From Rachycentron canadum (Eukaryota > Chordata > Actinopteri > Carangiformes > Rachycentridae), in contig CM076653.1 of NCBI GenBank assembly GCA_038496675.1, positions 25,881,643-25,945,642 of the forward strand: DNA of 64,000 nucleotides, given 5' to 3'. The stretch's first letter is position 1. The number at the start of each line of letters is the position of its first letter. Under the pieces are notes generated by a model. That model was not told the origin of the DNA and ran no database searches. It saw nothing but the letters and a program-made list of their open reading frames with translations. This document shows positions 59,223 to 64,000 of this stretch, piece after piece. Position numbers and translations under genes: made by a program.

Positions 59223-61854
59223 TTATAGGAGTAGTGCGTGCACACGCACACACACGCCCACAGACACAACTGCATCAAGATAAAGAAACAGAATGTCTCT
59301 CTGAATCTAAGGCAGCCATCAATATACCAGACGCAAACAAGTGCTGACAAGAAAATTTAGCTGAGAGGCTACTGTGCAAAGGTGCAAAATGATCTTCAAG
59401 CTAAATTCTGCTTCAACAAATTACACCTTTCATTCTCCTCCAAGCCATTCAATGTTTGTGGTCTAGAGAACAGGTCGTGGAACAGAACAGGGAAAGGTCT
59501 CTATAGGTGAAAATGAAGGATGAGAGCAAGTCAGAGGTCAGCTCCACCCCCTGTATTAATGGAGATATGCCAAGACCCTATCACCATCCTGTCAACTGCT
59601 TACAATGTCTGAATGACAATCCCATACAAAGACAACAACAATGCACATTAATTCTATTCAATTGTAAAGCTGAATGTGACAGCAATGTATTTTGTAGCCA
59701 TACAAAGGACAATTTGCCTACTTAGAGGGCTAGTCTCTAATGTGTATTAAGTCTGACGTCTGGAAAATTTGCTGTTTAAAGGATAAGGCAAATAGTGTCA
59801 ACAAATCCCATGAAAAGACAAACACTAACAATGTATTAGTAGATATTTACATCAGTAGAACAGAGGCTGTAGGACTGGCAGGAGTGTGTTACAAGTGTTA
59901 ATCAGCCAGTCATATTTAAATTTCTCTGTCCGCTTGCAATTCAAAAAGTAAACAAACCTACAGCAACGTGCAGATAATAATGATATAGTTTTTGTTTCAT
60001 CTTAATTAATTGGACAGAGAAAGCAGAGTTTTGGCGGTGGGGCCACCCTTTTGTTTACAGTTGGACTCACAGATTGTGCCTTTAACCTTCCTGATAACTT
60101 AAGACGCATACAAACAAACCCGGTAGACACAACTGTGAACAAGAGCTCAGCAGGTAGAGTTGCGCAACACCCCCTCTCCTAATTCAGCTCTCTGACAAAT
60201 GGGCTTTTATGCCGCCTGCACAAAGGCTGTGTGATTGTTCAGCCTGGCGCAGCGCCAGCAGCAGACTGTCACTGTCGGTGACAATCAGCCAACAGTGGAC
60301 CTGATAGAGAGAGAAAAAGCCTATCAGCACAGAAGGGAGATCATACTGCTGCCTCACTGTAAACAAGCAGCATTACTTCATATCTGCTCTACATATGTAG
60401 ACATACTGACATCTTTTCTGCCCCGACCAGTCAATGGGAGACTATGCTGACATGCACACAAGCAGATTACATGGCAGGGGAAGTCTGTATATGCTCACTC
60501 TTTATCAAATTTAATATCCAGCAACAAGCAGAGGTGACACAGGAGCAATATCTGTCAGCATGGACCTTCAGTGGTGAGATGAGACAGCAAACAGGAATTT
60601 AATCTTCCATGATGCTGTTGAGGCAAAAGGGTAACCAGAGTCATTTTGTCACGAACGTCTGCTTTCTCTCTGCTTTGCTGCAACAGTATCCCTGTGCTAA
60701 ACCAAGACCTGAGGCTACGCAGGCCAATGTGCTCATTATCAAATTAAACAAATGTGCATGGAATATAAGTGATGTTTTCAGACCCCCCCTCGACAAATTA
60801 AAAGTGAGAATTGGCCACTCCCAAATACAATGCTGAAGGTGGAGCCCAAAGTTATAGAAATAATCATAACTGTAAAGAATGTCAGCCAAATAACAAATTG
60901 GCTACATCTTGGGATATAATACCTCCTGAATTCCTTGGTCCTTCTGGTCTTGTGTCCTTCTGTGCCAGAAAGTTGTGGTTTCTTCCACAGTGGTGGTACT
61001 GTATAATTAACTTAAACCAAGATCCTATTAAATCTGATTCATCATGTGAAACATAATGCCTCTGCAGTACCTCTGTTGCTATCATTTGAATGACCATGAA
61101 TATTTTTTATAATATCGTAAAATGAATGAACTTGACCATTACCTAAAACAATTACTTCTTACTTAAGTCTCACTTCCTGAGCATTAGCCAACACAACTGG
61201 TCAAAATTATATTGCTTTATAAGAGATTAAATGAAAACATATGGGCATTTTTATTCAGTCTGTATATGGAAAGGAGTGGACGACAAACCTATTTTTAAAT
61301 AGCATCAATCTGATTTATCACCAACATTTCACCTATCAAATGCTACATACAGGAATGCAGCCGTGGATACTATACAGCTGTACCTGCCAATTACATACCC
61401 CACATTGTTTTGTTGTACAGCACCCTCATAAAACTCAGTCTTAATCCTAATACCCAGAGCAGCAGCAACTGGACCAATGGATGCCTGCCAGCTCCATCCT
61501 CTCTGGCTTTATCTCAGGCAGCATTACTGGCCCTGTTTATAAAATAACACAAAATGTGTACACACAGAGAGTGAACACACATGCTTGGACTACAGTAAAG
61601 CCAGTATTTCCCCTTGAAGACCAATTAATGCCAGACAAGAAGGCCCCACAGAGACCTACTGACTCAGCACTTATTGGTGAGTACCCCTGCTCAAGAGACT
61701 CCTGCATCAGTATGTGTGGAGGGACCCACAGTGCTCGAGACAGCCTGGTGGGGTAAAGAGGCTGAAGAATGAGGCTAAGACTATCTACAGCATGAATTTC
61801 CTCTGAGGGGCTGCTTTGTTAACCATTGACCATGTCTCACATCCAGATATCCAG

Positions 61855-61858
<4 letters not shown>

Positions 61859-61886
<28 letters not shown>
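61859..61886. repeat. (CA)n microsatellite
   Basis: About 13 CA units with one TA interruption at the left. Confidence 0.93.
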
Positions 61887-62282
61887 TGGACAATCAGCAA
61901 ACTGTTCTATTCTGTTAATAATACCCTTAAACTGCACTGCAAACACAGAGGGGACAACTGGTGTTTGATTTCCTTCCTTGAAGTTTAAGCTGTACTGTGT
62001 TTGACAATTCCTCTGGTTCTTTTCAAAAGAAGTTTTTCTCCTCAAATGAAAATCTTGTGTGCTGTGAGTCTATGACACAATGTCCAAGTGGGTCAGAAAA
62101 AAATGAAAATAATGAAAGTGGAGCTGCCCAACGAGAGATGAAAGGATATGATGAGAAACTTTGAATATTTGAGGCTTACAGAGCAAGAACAGTTGGATTT
62201 TAATATGCTTGACTTCTAACTTGTTGTCAAACACATCAAGAACACGCAATAAAATTGAGAAAGGCATGTTCAGCACAAAAAT

Positions 62283-62718
62283 TGTTGGCTTATAGATGTG
62301 TATTGTGTGTAACAGGGCAATGAAATGTTAAAAAGTGCCTTAGTCAGTGCTGTGTGTCAGCTACACATTTCACATGCTGAATTAATTATGTCAGTCAATA
62401 ACAGCACTTCATGTTATCTTCTATAGACAAACCAGGGACTATGTCCTCAAAGACTTACTTTAACATCGTCTGCTAATCAGTGGCACATATTTGAGCAACA
62501 TTGCGCCTAACACATAAGTCCTCACATGAATTCAATACAACACTTTTCCTACAATATCAGACCCAAGTCCCTGTGAAATGCTCCACACAAGCAGCCACTC
62601 TTCAATCCATGTAATCCACAAAAATATTCAAGTGCTATAAATGTCTGTATGCACGTCAGGCCATTGGATCCTAACCCCCCCTATACCCCCCACACTCCTC
62701 CACCCTCCCCACCCCACC
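62283..62718. repeat. direct duplication, copy 1 (436 bp)
   Basis: Identical at every base I compared to 62720-63155 (offset 437). It ends in a C-rich stretch, next to a single N at 62719. Confidence 0.97.
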
Positions 62719-62719
62719 N
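62719..62719. other. single ambiguous base (N)
   Basis: The only N seen in the window. It sits exactly between the two identical copies, as expected of a closed assembly gap. Confidence 0.98.
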
Positions 62720-63155
62720 TGTTGGCTTATAGATGTGTATTGTGTGTAACAGGGCAATGAAATGTTAAAAAGTGCCTTAGTCAGTGCTGTGTGTCAGCTA
62801 CACATTTCACATGCTGAATTAATTATGTCAGTCAATAACAGCACTTCATGTTATCTTCTATAGACAAACCAGGGACTATGTCCTCAAAGACTTACTTTAA
62901 CATCGTCTGCTAATCAGTGGCACATATTTGAGCAACATTGCGCCTAACACATAAGTCCTCACATGAATTCAATACAACACTTTTCCTACAATATCAGACC
63001 CAAGTCCCTGTGAAATGCTCCACACAAGCAGCCACTCTTCAATCCATGTAATCCACAAAAATATTCAAGTGCTATAAATGTCTGTATGCACGTCAGGCCA
63101 TTGGATCCTAACCCCCCCTATACCCCCCACACTCCTCCACCCTCCCCACCCCACC
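62720..63155. repeat. direct duplication, copy 2 (436 bp)
   Basis: Identical to copy 1. After 63155 the C-rich tract continues (CCCCCATACTC) into unique sequence, so copy 2 runs through where copy 1 stops. Confidence 0.97.
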
Positions 63156-64000
63156 CCCCATACTCTATCTCAGCTTAGGGATACATACACAGGAAATTGT
63201 GTGCATGGGGTCAATCAATCTATCACAGCTAGAAACCTCAATGACACACTGACTATCTAAAACTGTGCAGATATGTCTGAGCACATGTTTAGGGCATATG
63301 GTCAGTTTATGACTTGAAGGGAGACTATATCAGAGATGGGACGCAGGATTTATGAGTCACAATCTCCTATAGCTGAGCTTCATAACACAGTGTGGAAGTG
63401 ATTATGGCTCTTAAGCTCCTGTGACATGGATATCTCCTGGCTCTGCAGCGCTCTGTCAGAGGATCATACTTTAATCTGATTGTAAAGACACTAGGTATGA
63501 CACAGGCGCCTCAAGAATGTAACCTGTCATTATTATCAATTACAGATGGATTCAATGACCAATGATCAGGAGAGCACAGGCACTTGGGCAAGATATGAAT
63601 ATAGTACAATCTTCTTTCCAAAGGTGGATGGGCTGGAAGCATAAATAATGAAAGCATTTTTTGAAACTTGTTAACTGTGTTGGTGCAGGGGTGTTAAGAC
63701 ATCTATTCATTAAATTAAAACACAAATTCTTTTCTGCAGGCTAAATGTTTCAGAGTTGGAGACTGCTTTTGACAGATCTTATGCAGTAAAAGGAGAGTGA
63801 AAACAAAAATAAAATGGAGCAAGTGAAGGTGAGTCAGACCTTTTATTAGCTCAATAATCTTCAAATCAACAACACCAAGCATTGGTGGATGTAATCAGCT
63901 CCCTAAAAAAGCCAGCAAGCAGAACTGCCCTATTTTTACAAAATAATTGGCTAACCACCTTCACCTCCAGCCTCCTCAGACAACACTGTGTGGGTTTAAT

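Larger units (their letters stand above)
59083..64000 (-). other. fhod3 intron 2 (3' part, at least 4.9 kb)
   Basis: Intronic DNA upstream of exon 3 in gene order. Contents seen: a (GT)n repeat (59161-59222), a 15-bp palindrome (60244-60258), a (CA)n repeat (61859-61886) and the 436-bp duplication around an N (62283-63155). No exon ending in the required phase and coding for the expected upstream FHOD3 segment was recognised. Confidence 0.8.

Noticed and set aside
59083..64000. Search for fhod3 exon 2 upstream of exon 3
   Set aside because: No minus-strand segment ending in the required phase and resembling the expected upstream FHOD3 sequence was found; it probably lies beyond base 64000.
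1..64000. tRNA, rRNA, CRISPR, phage or other defence-like systems
   Set aside because: Nothing supporting any of these was seen; the window is a vertebrate gene locus with one recognised gene.

Overview
The window looks like an intronic and exonic stretch of a ray-finned fish (teleost) chromosome. It is AT-rich, most of it is non-coding, it is full of (CA/GT)n microsatellites, and it carries several diverged interspersed repeats that I recognise from teleost genomes. No bacterial, viral or plasmid features were seen. The species cannot be fixed from the sequence alone.

One protein-coding gene can be supported. It lies on the minus strand and spans almost the whole window. It encodes the formin FHOD3 (fhod3; whether this is teleost paralog a or b cannot be decided). 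Sixteen exons were assembled by hand from splice sites, reading phase and the remembered mammalian FHOD3 protein. They run from the end of the N-terminal GTPase-binding-like domain (59018-59082), through the FH3/DID armadillo domain (23.8 kb down to 7.6 kb), the charged serine-rich linker (7.4 kb to 1.0 kb), the FH1 proline tracts and the first residues of FH2 (10-932). Without two candidate cassette exons the joined frame has 962 uninterrupted codons; with them it has 1057. The 5' exons (before 59082 in gene order) lie beyond base 64000, and the rest of FH2 and the DAD tail lie before base 1. I number exons 3 to 18 by assuming two upstream exons; this numbering is inference.

Layout, left to right on the + strand: 1-10000 holds exons 18 to 6, densely packed. 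9912-22192 is a 12.3 kb intron with a cluster of microsatellites at 16.7-18.3 kb. 22193-23800 holds exons 5 and 4. 23801-59017 is a 35.2 kb intron with interspersed repeats, G-rich tracts and one exon-like island on the opposite strand. 59018-59082 is exon 3. 59083-64000 is part of the next upstream intron and ends with a perfect 436-bp direct duplication around a single N, most likely an assembly artefact.

The most interesting biology is a run of five consecutive exons (two of them candidates) between about 2.9 and 5.8 kb. All are multiples of three and all share the same phase, so any combination could be skipped without a frameshift. This is the region where muscle-specific splice variation of mammalian FHOD3 is reported. 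I did not see a previously undescribed system.
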